Positions 1-8,068 of a stretch of DNA of 64,000 nt are shown piece after piece. This stretch comes from Actinomadura rupiterrae. Its GTDB lineage: Bacteria; Actinomycetota; Actinomycetes; Streptosporangiales; Streptosporangiaceae. The position numbers and the translations under genes are program-made. The notes below the pieces were generated by a model. That model worked only from the letters and a program-made list of their open reading frames with translations. It did no database searches and was not told where the DNA came from. The DNA is taken from assembly GCF_024172125.1 (NCBI RefSeq), contig NZ_JAMZEA010000006.1:248001-312000 (forward strand), given 5' to 3'. Each line of letters starts with the position of its first letter. The stretch's first letter is position 1.

Positions 1-576
1 GTACCGGACGTAGACGGGCGTGTAGAAGAGGTCGTCGCGCAGGCGGCGGCCGAAGGTGACTCCGGGCCGTCCGTAATGCGCGGACGACTTGTAGGACCAG
101 GCGCCCTCGGTCTCGCTCAGGCCATGCAGGAACACCGCGACGCGGCCGGTGGCGTCCGGGTGGGCCTCGGCCATGGCGTCCGGCTCCAGCGGGACGGCCT
201 CGCCGTCGGCGCGAATGGTCATCACGAGCGCGAGTGGGCTTCCGGACCGGTCCAGCTCGTCGCCGCACCAGGCGTTGAGGATTGCCTGCGCGACGCGTCC
301 GCGGGGCGCCTCGTCGACCGAGCCGCCGTCGTCCTCGGCGCGGGTCGCGGCGATGGCTCCGGCGGCGCGTCCACCTGCGGTGAGGGCCGCCGCGACGGAC
401 GCGTAGACCGCACCCGCGATGCCGTCGTGCGCCGCGCGGACGGGCGCGGACGCCGGTCCGACCTCGCTGAACACCCGGTCGGCGATGCCTTCGTGGAGGT
501 CCTGGATCCGCGCGGCGACGCCGCCGAGCCCCGCTCCGGCGAGGTCTCCCAGCGCCCGGATCTCGCGTGCCCGCAT
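1..576 (-). CDS. alpha/beta hydrolase (esterase/lipase-like), truncated at window edge
   Basis: The frame is open from an ATG at 576 to base 1, giving 192 N-terminal residues without a stop; the C-terminus lies outside the window. The first ~75 residues are Ala/Arg-rich and helical. Near residue 150 a V-F-L-H-G-L segment is followed by a G-x-W and later by Y-T-P-V-Y-V-R-Y. This is the oxyanion-strand start of a PGAP1-like or lipase-like alpha/beta hydrolase as seen in actinobacterial putative esterases. The nucleophile elbow (G-x-S-x-G) should lie just beyond the edge. It is divergent from the MauE-like gene at 763. Substrate is unknown. Confidence 0.6.
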   Translation of the reverse strand, partial: MRAREIRALGDLAGAGLGGVAARIQDLHEGIADRVFSEVGPASAPVRAAHDGIAGAVYASVAAALTAGGRAAGAIAATRAEDDGGSVDEAPRGRVAQAILNAWCGDELDRSGSPLALVMTIRADGEAVPLEPDAMAEAHPDATGRVAVFLHGLSETEGAWSYKSSAHYGRPGVTFGRRLRDDLFYTPVYVRY

Positions 577-762
577 CGGCTCCTCCTCGCTGTACCGGTC
601 CAGCGTTCAGGAGATTACGGACCCGTCCCGCCGAATGCTTGTCACCGGCTGCCAAGGACGGTGGCCCCGGAGTGACGTGAAGTGCGTCCCGTTACGTGGT
701 CGGTTGAGCACGGCTGGCTTAGCATTGCCCCTTCGACGCGGCGCGGCCGGGAGGGGACGTGG

Positions 763-1689
763 ATGGGCGCGATCGTTCTCGGGTCGGCCGTGCCGACGCT
801 GGTCGCCGTGCTCGCGGCGGCGGCGTTCGGCAAGCTCCGCGATCCGCGCGGTTTCGCGCGGGCCGTCTCCGGCTACCGGGTCGTGCCCGCGCGGCTGAGC
901 TCGACCGTTGCCTGGACGGTGATCGCCGCCGAGATCGCCGTGGTGCTGCTGCTCGTCCTGCCGTGGACGCGCCGGGCCGGGGCCGGGCTGTCCGGGGCGC
1001 TGTTCGCCGGGTTGCTGGTCGCGCAGGTCTCGGTGCTGCGGCGCGGGCTGCGGGTCGATTGCGGCTGTTTCGGACGTCCCGGGCGGACGACCCTGGTCGG
1101 ACCGCTGAGCCTGGCTCGCGCGGGCGCGATGCTCGCCCTCTCGGTGATGGCGGCGTTCGCGTCCGGTTCGCCGCTGGCAGGCTTGCCGCTGGCGGGAGTG
1201 TACTTGCTGGTCATCGGCGGTTTGGGGCTCGTGCTTCGGCCCGGGCCGGTGCCGGTGCGGGGTTCGGGCGGCGCTGCCGCTCCGCGCGGGCCGCGTGCCG
1301 GGGACCGGTTCGTCCTGGGCGGCGAGGCCGCGGCGCCCGGCGAGACGACGCTGTTCGCGCTGGTCGCGCCGACCTGCGGGACGTGCCTGGACGCGCTGCC
1401 CGCCTTCGCCGAGGCCGCCGAGCACGTCCGGGTCGTCGTGGTGAGCCCGTCCGGGGAGACCTCCGCGCTGCGCCGCGACGGCCTCCCCTCGAACGTCGAT
1501 GTGGTCGTCGACCCGGACGTGTTCGACGCGAACGGCTTGCCGCTGCCGCCCTTCGCGGTGCTGACCGACGCGTCCGGGACCGTCCTCACGTCCGGGCGTG
1601 CGGACTCTCCGGGACGGCCGGCGGCGCTGCTGCACGCGGCGAGCGCCGCCCTGGCGACCACCACGCCCACTCCCCCAGCAGCCGCATAG
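763..1689 (+). CDS. MauE-type membrane domain fused to a TlpA-like thioredoxin domain
   Basis: 308 residues. The N-terminal half (about 1-160) has four to five hydrophobic helices and the D-C-G-C-F-G motif at residues 99-104, typical of MauE/DoxX-like proteins that support disulfide chemistry of methylamine dehydrogenase-like or other exported proteins. The C-terminal part carries a thioredoxin-like C-G-T-C motif (Cys205 and Cys208) in a TlpA-like fold. The fusion suggests a membrane electron relay delivering thiol-disulfide equivalents outside the membrane. I chose ATG 763 because GGGAGGGG lies just upstream (749-756); a longer in-frame GTG start at 682 lacks such a site. Its 3' end overlaps the convergent MMPL gene by 104 bases. 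Confidence 0.72.
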   Translation: MGAIVLGSAVPTLVAVLAAAAFGKLRDPRGFARAVSGYRVVPARLSSTVAWTVIAAEIAVVLLLVLPWTRRAGAGLSGALFAGLLVAQVSVLRRGLRVDCGCFGRPGRTTLVGPLSLARAGAMLALSVMAAFASGSPLAGLPLAGVYLLVIGGLGLVLRPGPVPVRGSGGAAAPRGPRAGDRFVLGGEAAAPGETTLFALVAPTCGTCLDALPAFAEAAEHVRVVVVSPSGETSALRRDGLPSNVDVVVDPDVFDANGLPLPPFAVLTDASGTVLTSGRADSPGRPAALLHAASAALATTTPTPPAAA

Positions 1690-3736
1690 CCGCCGGGACG
1701 AGCAGGCCGCGCACCACGGTCGCGTCCACGAGCACCGCCAGGATCAGCCCGACCCCGATGACCTGCATGAACACCAGCCGGGACGCGACGAACCCGGCCA
1801 CCACCACGATCATCAGCAGCGCCGCGCTGGTGATCACCGTCGAGGTCCGGCGGACGGCCAGCGCGATCGCCTCGGCCGGGTCGGCGGCGCGCGCCCGCTC
1901 CTCCCGGATCCGGGCGAGCAGGAACACCTCGTAGTCCACGGCCAGGCCGAACGCGATCGCGACGATCAGCACCGGGAAGTTGGCGTCCACCGCGCCGATC
2001 GGGGTGAAGCCGAAGACGCCGGAGAGCCATCCGTCCTGGAAGACCAGCTTGATCGCGCCGAACGCCGCCGACAGCGACAGCAGGTTCAGCAGCATCGCCT
2101 TGACGGGCAGGACGACCGAGCCGAACGCCCCGAACAGCACCAGGAAGGTCACCAGCGCCACGAACGCCAGCATCCACGGCACCCGCTCGCCGATCATGTG
2201 GACGATGTCGACCCGGGACGCGGGCATGCCGGTGAACAGCGCGCGCGTGCCCGGCGGGGACGGCGTCGCACGCAGGTCATGGACGGTCCGGACGGCCTGC
2301 CGGGACATCGGGTCGAACGAGTAGCCGAGGCTGATCCGCGCCTGATCGCCGTGCGTGCCGGTGACGGTCGCGCCCTTCACCCCTTCGATGCCTGCGAGCT
2401 GGCGGGCGTAGGAGTCCAGGGCGGCTTTCGTGGTGCTGCCTTCGACGACGGCTGTGATCTGCTTGGCAGGGTCGGCGGTGAAGCGGTCGCCCAGCTCGCG
2501 GGTGACGACGCGGGCGTCCGCGCCGGTCGGCAGCACCCAGTCGCCCGGACGCGCCCAGTTCACGCCGAGGAACGGCGCGCCGAGCGCCAGCAGCACGGCG
2601 ACCAGGCCGACCGTGCTGAGCAGCGGCCTGCGCATGACGGCGTGCGCTGCCCGGTACCAGCGGTCGCCGCGCTGCCGGCGTCCGAGGCGGGGCAGCGGGA
2701 CGCGCAGCGCGTTCACCCGATGCCCGGCGAAGCGCAGCAGAGCGGGCAGGACCGTCAGCGAACCGGCGACGGCGAACGCGACGACGGCCGCGCCCGCGAA
2801 CCCCATCGAGCTGAGGAACCGGGACGGGAACACCGTGAGCCCCGCGAACGAGACCGCGACGAGCAGGCCGGACACCGCGATCGTCCGGCCTGCCGAGGCG
2901 ACCGTCCGGGCGACGGCGCCGTCGATGTCGCCGGGATCGCCGGCGGCCAGCTCGTCCCGGAACCGGCTCACCATCAGCAGGCCGTAGTCGATCGCCAGGC
3001 CCAGCCCGAGGATGGTGATCACGTTGATCGCGGACCGGGTCACGTCGGTGAACATCATCGTCACCCGGAGCACGGTGAACGAGCCGAGCATGACCAGGCC
3101 GCCGACCGCGAGCGGCAGCGACGCGGCGACCAGGCTGCCGAACACCAGCACGAGCAGCACCAGCAGCAGCGGCATCGAGACCGTCTCGGCGCGCGCGACG
3201 TCCCGCTGGGCCCGTGCGTTGACCTGCTCGGTCATCGCCGTGACCCCGCCGAACCGTACCTTGGCGCCTGGAGCGGCGAAGCTCGGCTCGATCCGCTTCA
3301 GCGCCGCCACGCGCTCGTCGTCCTTGGTCGCGGTGAAACGGACGGTCACGTAGGTGGCGCGCCGGTCGCGGGACACGAAGGCCGGATCGCCGGTGGACCA
3401 GTAGGTGCGCAGGTCGGCGATGCCTGCGCGCGGCACGGAGTCCACGGCCTTGCGGATCGCGCTCGCGGCGGGCTCATCGTCCACGCTGCGCGGCCCGGTG
3501 TCGTAGAGGACGACCACGTCGGGCGCGTGGCGTCCGAGAGGGCCGGCGAGGACGTGATCGGCCGCCACCGACTCGCTCCCGGGATCGTCGAACCCTGCGC
3601 CGCCGGTCAGCGATCCGAACGCGCCGGTCCCCCAGACCCCGGCGAACACCGAGAACGCCACGGCCGCGACCGCGATCCAGCGCCGCCGCCGGGCCGCGAA
3701 CCGGCCCAGCGCGGCGAACAACGTCTTGTCAGTCAT
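1586..3736 (-). CDS. MMPL/RND family transporter
   Basis: 716 residues with the usual MMPL plan. There is one N-terminal helix (W-I-A-V-A-A-V-A-F), an extracytoplasmic domain (about 40-190), and a block of helices including G-L-G-L-A-I-D-Y-G-L-L-M-V-S-R-F, the conserved acidic TM4 signature. A second outer loop follows, then a final block with A-F-G-L-A-V-D-Y-E-V-F-L-L. Such proteins export lipids or lipophilic compounds using the proton gradient. ATG 3736 was chosen because the 29 residues upstream in frame are Arg/Pro-rich and unlike the family; the rest matches family length. No MmpS partner is adjacent, though an MmpS-like lipoprotein sits at 54218. The gene runs convergently into the 3' end of the MauE-like gene. 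Confidence 0.85.
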   Translation of the reverse strand: MTDKTLFAALGRFAARRRRWIAVAAVAFSVFAGVWGTGAFGSLTGGAGFDDPGSESVAADHVLAGPLGRHAPDVVVLYDTGPRSVDDEPAASAIRKAVDSVPRAGIADLRTYWSTGDPAFVSRDRRATYVTVRFTATKDDERVAALKRIEPSFAAPGAKVRFGGVTAMTEQVNARAQRDVARAETVSMPLLLVLLVLVFGSLVAASLPLAVGGLVMLGSFTVLRVTMMFTDVTRSAINVITILGLGLAIDYGLLMVSRFRDELAAGDPGDIDGAVARTVASAGRTIAVSGLLVAVSFAGLTVFPSRFLSSMGFAGAAVVAFAVAGSLTVLPALLRFAGHRVNALRVPLPRLGRRQRGDRWYRAAHAVMRRPLLSTVGLVAVLLALGAPFLGVNWARPGDWVLPTGADARVVTRELGDRFTADPAKQITAVVEGSTTKAALDSYARQLAGIEGVKGATVTGTHGDQARISLGYSFDPMSRQAVRTVHDLRATPSPPGTRALFTGMPASRVDIVHMIGERVPWMLAFVALVTFLVLFGAFGSVVLPVKAMLLNLLSLSAAFGAIKLVFQDGWLSGVFGFTPIGAVDANFPVLIVAIAFGLAVDYEVFLLARIREERARAADPAEAIALAVRRTSTVITSAALLMIVVVAGFVASRLVFMQVIGVGLILAVLVDATVVRGLLVPAAMRLLGEWAWWSPGRRSPRAAAPPAVPESPHART

Positions 3737-3948
3737 GGCCGCCAGCGTCCCGACCGGCCGGTGATTCGCGCCTCGCCCGAACGGCCCGAACCGCCGCCCG
3801 ATCGGCCCGCGCCGCAAGGCCACTCGGCCACGCGCGGCGGCCTACCGGCCCGAGCGCGGCGGCCTATCGGTCTGGGCGGGGCGGCCGGGTGGGGTGGGGG
3901 CGCGGCCGGGTGGAGGAGGGCGGGTCGTCCGGGCGGAGGAGCGTTCGG

Positions 3949-5154
3949 GTGGTCCGTCCCGTTTACGCTCATTCCGTGGGTGGAAGCTGGGGACGGGCGC
4001 GGGTGGCGCGGCTGCTGGTGGTGGCCTGCGCGATCGGCTACCTGCTGCTGATGCGCGGGCCGGGGCATCCGCACGCCCTGATGGACTGCACGATCGCGGC
4101 CGCGTCCCTCGGGGTGCTGCTCGCGGCTTCGCGCTGGCCGCTCGCGGCGGCGTTCGTCCAGCCCGTCCTGCTGGTGCTCGCCGCGCGCTACGGGTCCGGG
4201 ACGCCGGTCGTGGAGAAGGTCGGCGCGAGCATCGCCGTGTTCGAGGTGACGCTGCGCCGGGACGGACGGTCCGCCGCGCTCGCGCTCACGGCCCTCGCCG
4301 CCGGATACACGGCGATGTGGGCCGGCGAGGCGCCGCAGGACATCGCGTCCCTCGCCTACAAGGGCACGGTGATGCTGGCCCTGCCCGTCCTGCTGGCCGC
4401 CTACCTGCGGTCGGTGGAGAACGAGGCGCGGGCGGCGCGCGAGCGCGCGGAGGAGGCCGAGCGGCGGCGGGAACTGGCCGAGGAGGCCACTCGGATGGCC
4501 GAGCGCACGGCCATCGCCCGCGAGCTGCACGACATCGTGGCCCACCACATGGCCTCGATCGTCCTGCGCGTCGGCGTCGCGCGTCACGTCTTCGGCGAGG
4601 CGGCCAAGGACGTCCCGGAGCCGTCGGCGGGCACGGACATGCGTGTCGGGGCGGTGCTGGACGATGTGCACGGCAGCGCCACGACGGCGCTCGCGGATCT
4701 GCGGCGGCTGCTCGCGGCGCTGCGCTCCGATCCCGGCCGGGATCTCGGCGCTCTGATGACCGATCCGGGCGACCTGCCCGCAGCGCTCGCCGGGATGGTC
4801 GACCGGGCCGAGCGCGCGGGCCTGAAGGTGGACGCGTCGGTCGGCGCGGACCTGACCCGGCTCGATGCGGTGCGGGCCCTGACCGTCCTGCGGCTCGTCC
4901 AGGAGGGGATGACGAACGTGGTCAAGCATGCCGGGCCGGGCGCGGCCGTCCGGTTGGAGGTCGCGGCCGACGAGCAGGGACGGGTGCGGGTGGAGCTGGC
5001 GAACGACCTGCCCGGCGGCGCGTCCGCGGCGGGGGCCGGGCACGGCCTGCCGGGGATGCGCGAGCGCGTCGAGCTGGCGGGCGGGACGCTGGCGGTCGGA
5101 CCGTCCGGCGACGGCTGGCGGCTCGCCGCCCTCCTCCCGGGACCGGCCGCGTGA
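3949..5154 (+). CDS. NarL-type sensor histidine kinase
   Basis: About 401 residues. Four to five N-terminal hydrophobic helices (to about residue 150) are followed by a short Glu/Arg-rich coiled coil. The HisKA_3 box is E-L-H-D-I-V-A-H-H-M (phospho-His near residue 194). The ATPase domain has an N box (Q-E-G-M-T-N-V-V-K-H-A) and a G box (G-H-G-L-P-G-M-R-E-R-V). It should phosphorylate the response regulator encoded immediately downstream. GTG 3949 has GGAGGA eight bases upstream. A leaderless start at GTG 3976, seven bases after a TACGCT -10-like hexamer (3964-3969), is equally possible and would remove nine residues. The signal sensed is unknown. Confidence 0.85.
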   Translation: MVRPVYAHSVGGSWGRARVARLLVVACAIGYLLLMRGPGHPHALMDCTIAAASLGVLLAASRWPLAAAFVQPVLLVLAARYGSGTPVVEKVGASIAVFEVTLRRDGRSAALALTALAAGYTAMWAGEAPQDIASLAYKGTVMLALPVLLAAYLRSVENEARAARERAEEAERRRELAEEATRMAERTAIARELHDIVAHHMASIVLRVGVARHVFGEAAKDVPEPSAGTDMRVGAVLDDVHGSATTALADLRRLLAALRSDPGRDLGALMTDPGDLPAALAGMVDRAERAGLKVDASVGADLTRLDAVRALTVLRLVQEGMTNVVKHAGPGAAVRLEVAADEQGRVRVELANDLPGGASAAGAGHGLPGMRERVELAGGTLAVGPSGDGWRLAALLPGPAA

Positions 5155-5170
5155 CCGCGCCGACGAGTCC

Positions 5171-5206
5171 GAGCGGGACGGCGAGCGGGACGGCGAGCGG
5201 GACGGC
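5171..5206 (+). repeat. three perfect 12-bp tandem copies between kinase and regulator
   Basis: The unit GAGCGGGACGGC occurs three times head to tail and is followed by a degenerate fourth copy at 5207-5218. It lies between the kinase stop (5152-5154, overlapping a GTG) and the preferred regulator start. Read in the regulator frame it would encode S-G-T-A repeats. Confidence 0.9.
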
Positions 5207-5240
5207 GAGCGTGACCGAGAGCGAGGGCGGGAGGGGTGGC

Positions 5241-5891
5241 GTGATCCGGTTGATGATCGTGGACGACCAGCATCTCGTCCGGTCGGGGCTGCGGATGCTG
5301 TGCGAGTCCGCGCCGGACATCGAGGTGGTCGGCGAGGCGGCGGACGGGCACGAGGCGGTGCGGCTGGCCGAGCGGCTCGCGCCGGACCTGATCCTGATGG
5401 ACCTGCGGATGCCGATGCTGAACGGCACCGCCGCGACCGAGCGGATCCTGCGCGACCGGCCGGCCACGGTCGTGGTCGTCCTGACCACGTTCGACGACGA
5501 CGACCACCTCTACCCGGCGCTCGCGGCGGGCGCGCGCGGGTTCCTCGCCAAGGACGTCGAGCCCGCGCAGCTGCTGGACGCGGTCCGGCGCGCCGCGGCG
5601 GGCGACACCCCGTTCAGCCCGCGCGCCCTGCGCCGCCTCGTCGAGCAGGCCGTCGCCGCCCGCGACGCCCGGACGTCCGGTCCCGAGGCGCCCGCGCCCG
5701 ACCTCACCGGCCGCGAGCGCGAGGTGCTGGCGCTGGTGGCCGAGGGCCTGGCGAACGCCGAGATCGCGGCGCGGCTGCACCTCGGCGTCACCACGGTCAA
5801 GACGCACCTGGCGAGCCTGCTCACCAAGACCGGCTGCCAGAACCGCGTCCAGCTCGCCGTCCACGCCGCCCGACACGACCTGGTCGGCTGA
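5241..5891 (+). CDS. NarL/LuxR-family response regulator
   Basis: 216 residues. The receiver domain has the acidic pair D8-D9, phospho-acceptor Asp54 in L-M-D-L-R-M-P and Lys104 in F-L-A-K-D. The C-terminal LuxR helix-turn-helix contains L-T-G-R-E-R-E-V-L-A-L-V-A-E-G and V-T-T-V-K-T-H-L. It is the cognate output of the upstream kinase. GTG 5241 puts the first beta strand (I-R-L-M-I-V-D-D) at the very N-terminus, as is normal, with GGGAGGGG at 5229-5236. An in-frame GTG at 5151 overlapping the kinase stop would add 30 repeat-encoded residues and cannot be excluded. Targets are unknown. Confidence 0.9.
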   Translation: MIRLMIVDDQHLVRSGLRMLCESAPDIEVVGEAADGHEAVRLAERLAPDLILMDLRMPMLNGTAATERILRDRPATVVVVLTTFDDDDHLYPALAAGARGFLAKDVEPAQLLDAVRRAAAGDTPFSPRALRRLVEQAVAARDARTSGPEAPAPDLTGREREVLALVAEGLANAEIAARLHLGVTTVKTHLASLLTKTGCQNRVQLAVHAARHDLVG

Positions 5892-5976
5892 CCGGCCCCC
5901 GGTCGGCCCGCCCCACCGACCGGAGACCGGCCGCCTCGTCCGGCCGGGCGTCAGACCGGTCCGCCCGGGCGTGCGG

Positions 5977-6522
5977 TCAGGCCGGGGCGTCGGGGCGGGT
6001 CTTGGGGAGGTAGGGCGACCGGCCCCGGAAGCCGGGGCGGAACCGGGGCGGCGCGGCCCCCTCGGCGCCCGCGTACTCGGCGAACCAGGCGCGGTGCTCC
6101 AGCTTCTCGTTGAGGATGGCGCGGACCAGGTCGTGCGTGCGGTGGTCGCGCCCGGCGGTCCGCTCGCACAGCCTGCTGTAGGTCTCGACGGCGCGCCGCT
6201 CGGCGGCCAGCAGCTCGGCGAGCGGGTCCAGGACGGCCGGGGGCGGCGCGGGCCGGACGAACCCGAACAGGTCGTCCGGCAGCCGCCCCTCCAGCTCGCA
6301 GATCCGGGCGGCGAGCGCGTCGAAGTGGTGCCGGTCCTCGGTCCGGACGTCCTGGAGGATCTCCCGCAGCGGGCCGTCGATCCCGGCGAGCGGGTGCGCG
6401 GCGAGCACCCCGTACCGGTAGAAGTCGCTCAGCTCGGCGCGGGCGGCGTCGGTGAGGGCGGCGATCAGGGCGGGCACGTCGACGCCGGAGCGCTCGACGA
6501 TGTCCCTGGCGATGCGGACCAT
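5977..6522 (-). CDS. ferritin-like domain protein
   Basis: 181 residues, mostly four long helices with spaced acidic and His residues: E-L-S-D-F-Y-R-Y, E-D-R-H-H-F-D, E-R-R-A-V-E-T-Y and E-K-L-E-H-R-A-W-F. These pairs of E-x-x-H type resemble a di-iron ferritin-like or bacterioferritin-like bundle. A short Pro/Arg-rich tail follows. ATG 6522 is preceded by GGAAAGGG. It lies 32 bases downstream of the aquaporin gene on the same strand, so the two are probably co-transcribed. A role in iron or oxidative-stress handling is inferred from the fold only. Confidence 0.7.
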   Translation of the reverse strand: MVRIARDIVERSGVDVPALIAALTDAARAELSDFYRYGVLAAHPLAGIDGPLREILQDVRTEDRHHFDALAARICELEGRLPDDLFGFVRPAPPPAVLDPLAELLAAERRAVETYSRLCERTAGRDHRTHDLVRAILNEKLEHRAWFAEYAGAEGAAPPRFRPGFRGRSPYLPKTRPDAPA

Positions 6523-6554
6523 GGTGCCCTTTCCGGTGGCTGCGGACCGCTGGG

Positions 6555-7256
6555 TCACGTCGCGGCGGGCTCGGCCGGGCCGACGGCCTCGCGGCTCGCC
6601 TCGGCCGGCTCGGCGACGGCCCGGTCCTCGGGGTTGAGCAGCAGGAACACCGCGGCGGCGACGGCCGCCCCGGCGAGGTCGGCGAGCAGCCAGATCCAGA
6701 TCTTGGACCAGGCGAACAGCCCGCCGGACGCGGCGGCGACCGCGACCGCGGGGTTGAACGCGCCGCCGGACAGGCCGCCGACCGCGAACGCCCCGGCCGC
6801 GACGGTGAACCCGATCGCCAGGCCGAAGAACCCGTTGCCCGCCTGGTCCCGGCTGGTCGCGACGTTCAGCACGACGTAGGCGAGCGCGAAGGTGAACAGG
6901 CCCTCGGCGACCAGCGCGACGCCGATCGCCCGTCCGGACGGCGACAGCGCCGCCACGTGCCCGGGGTTCACCAGGTACTTGGCGGTCAGCGCGCCGAGGA
7001 TCCCGCCTACGACCTGGACGACCGCGTAGGCGGCGGCGTCCACCGCGCCGATCTTTCCGCGCAGGAACACCGCGAGCGTGACCGCGGGGTTGTAGTGGGC
7101 GCCCGAGATGTGGCCGCCCGCGAAGATCATCACCATCAGCTCCGCGCCGATCGCGAGCGGTGCCATGGGCGCCTTGGCGAGCACGGTGCAGCCGATCGTG
7201 AGGACGAGGAAGAACGTCCCGATGAACTCCGTCGCGTAACTGCTGTAATTGCGCAC
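6555..7256 (-). CDS. MIP family channel (aquaporin/glycerol facilitator-like)
   Basis: 233 residues with six hydrophobic helices and two half-helix signatures: H-Y-N-P-A-V-T (NPA at 56-58) and A-F-N-P-A-V-A (NPA at 168-170). These define the pore of aquaporins and are symmetrically placed as expected. The C-terminus is a short Ala/Glu-rich cytoplasmic tail. The GTG start at 7256 has GGGAGG seven bases upstream; longer in-frame extensions are not channel-like. It heads a probable two-gene operon with the ferritin-like gene. Water, glycerol or peroxide specificity cannot be assigned from what I can see. Confidence 0.88.
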   Translation of the reverse strand: MRNYSSYATEFIGTFFLVLTIGCTVLAKAPMAPLAIGAELMVMIFAGGHISGAHYNPAVTLAVFLRGKIGAVDAAAYAVVQVVGGILGALTAKYLVNPGHVAALSPSGRAIGVALVAEGLFTFALAYVVLNVATSRDQAGNGFFGLAIGFTVAAGAFAVGGLSGGAFNPAVAVAAASGGLFAWSKIWIWLLADLAGAAVAAAVFLLLNPEDRAVAEPAEASREAVGPAEPAAT

Positions 7257-7512
7257 GACCGAACCTCCCAGCCGTCCGGGGAAAGACCTGTCCCCGAATG
7301 CTGGGACCGCGGAGCCGCCCCGGCCAGCCCGCTGACCAGCAGCGGACCCGATTGAACCGGCGCACCTCCCCATCCGTTTCCCAGGTGAAGCACGCCCGCA
7401 CAACGAGGTCATCTCCGCATGCCCGAAATCGGCCGGGCCGTCCGCCGGGACCCCATGGCAGCGTTTCGGAAAACCGGATGCCTGGGCCCGTCCGCCCGGA
7501 CCAGGATGGCGT

Positions 7513-8058
7513 ATGCCTTCCGCACCTGAATCGATCACCGCTCTCTTCGACCAGGCCTGGCAGCGCACCCGCGACCGGCTCTCCGGCCTCACCGACGACG
7601 AGTACCTGTGGGAGCCCGTGCCGGACGGCTGGACGCTGCGGCCCGACGCGTCCGGGCGCTGGCTCATCGACGGCGAGGGCGGCGGCGGCCCCGCGCCCGA
7701 CCCCGTCCCGGTCCCGACGATCGCGTGGCGGATGGGCCATATCGGCCTGACCTTCGTGGACTTCGGCGAGCGCCTGTTCAACGGCCGCAACATCACGCTC
7801 GACGACGTGGAGTTCCACGGCACCGCGGACGGGGGCGTCGCCTTCCTGGAGGACGCCTACCACCGCTTCTGGCGGCAGCCCCTGGACGGGCTGGGCGCCG
7901 ACGACTGGTGGCGGCCCGCCGGGCCCGCGTTCTTCGCCTATGCGGAAAGTCCGGCGATCAACGTCGTGCTGCACGTGCTGGACGAGTTCATCCACCACAC
8001 GGCCGAAGTAGGGGTGTTGCGGGACCTCTGGGGCCGGGTGGGGCGCGGAGGCTCGTAG
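7513..8058 (+). CDS. DinB-like family protein
   Basis: 181 residues. The order of motifs fits the DinB/YfiT four-helix metalloprotein fold: an N-terminal helix with F-D-Q-A-W-Q-R-T, a W-R-M-G-H-I-G segment (first His), and a late H-V-L-D-E-F-I-H-H-T-A-E segment giving two more metal-ligand His. Some members are thiol-S-transferases using mycothiol or bacillithiol, others are uncharacterised. The ATG at 7513 begins a clean N-terminus. The 256-base gap upstream is a divergent promoter region shared with the aquaporin gene; I see no further gene in it. Confidence 0.78.
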   Translation: MPSAPESITALFDQAWQRTRDRLSGLTDDEYLWEPVPDGWTLRPDASGRWLIDGEGGGGPAPDPVPVPTIAWRMGHIGLTFVDFGERLFNGRNITLDDVEFHGTADGGVAFLEDAYHRFWRQPLDGLGADDWWRPAGPAFFAYAESPAINVVLHVLDEFIHHTAEVGVLRDLWGRVGRGGS

Positions 8059-8068
8059 GATCGCCAGG

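Noticed and set aside
5151..5240. Response regulator start at 5151 with 30-residue extension
   Set aside because: The repeat-encoded extension is not family-like and a good ribosome site precedes 5241, though the alternative is noted.
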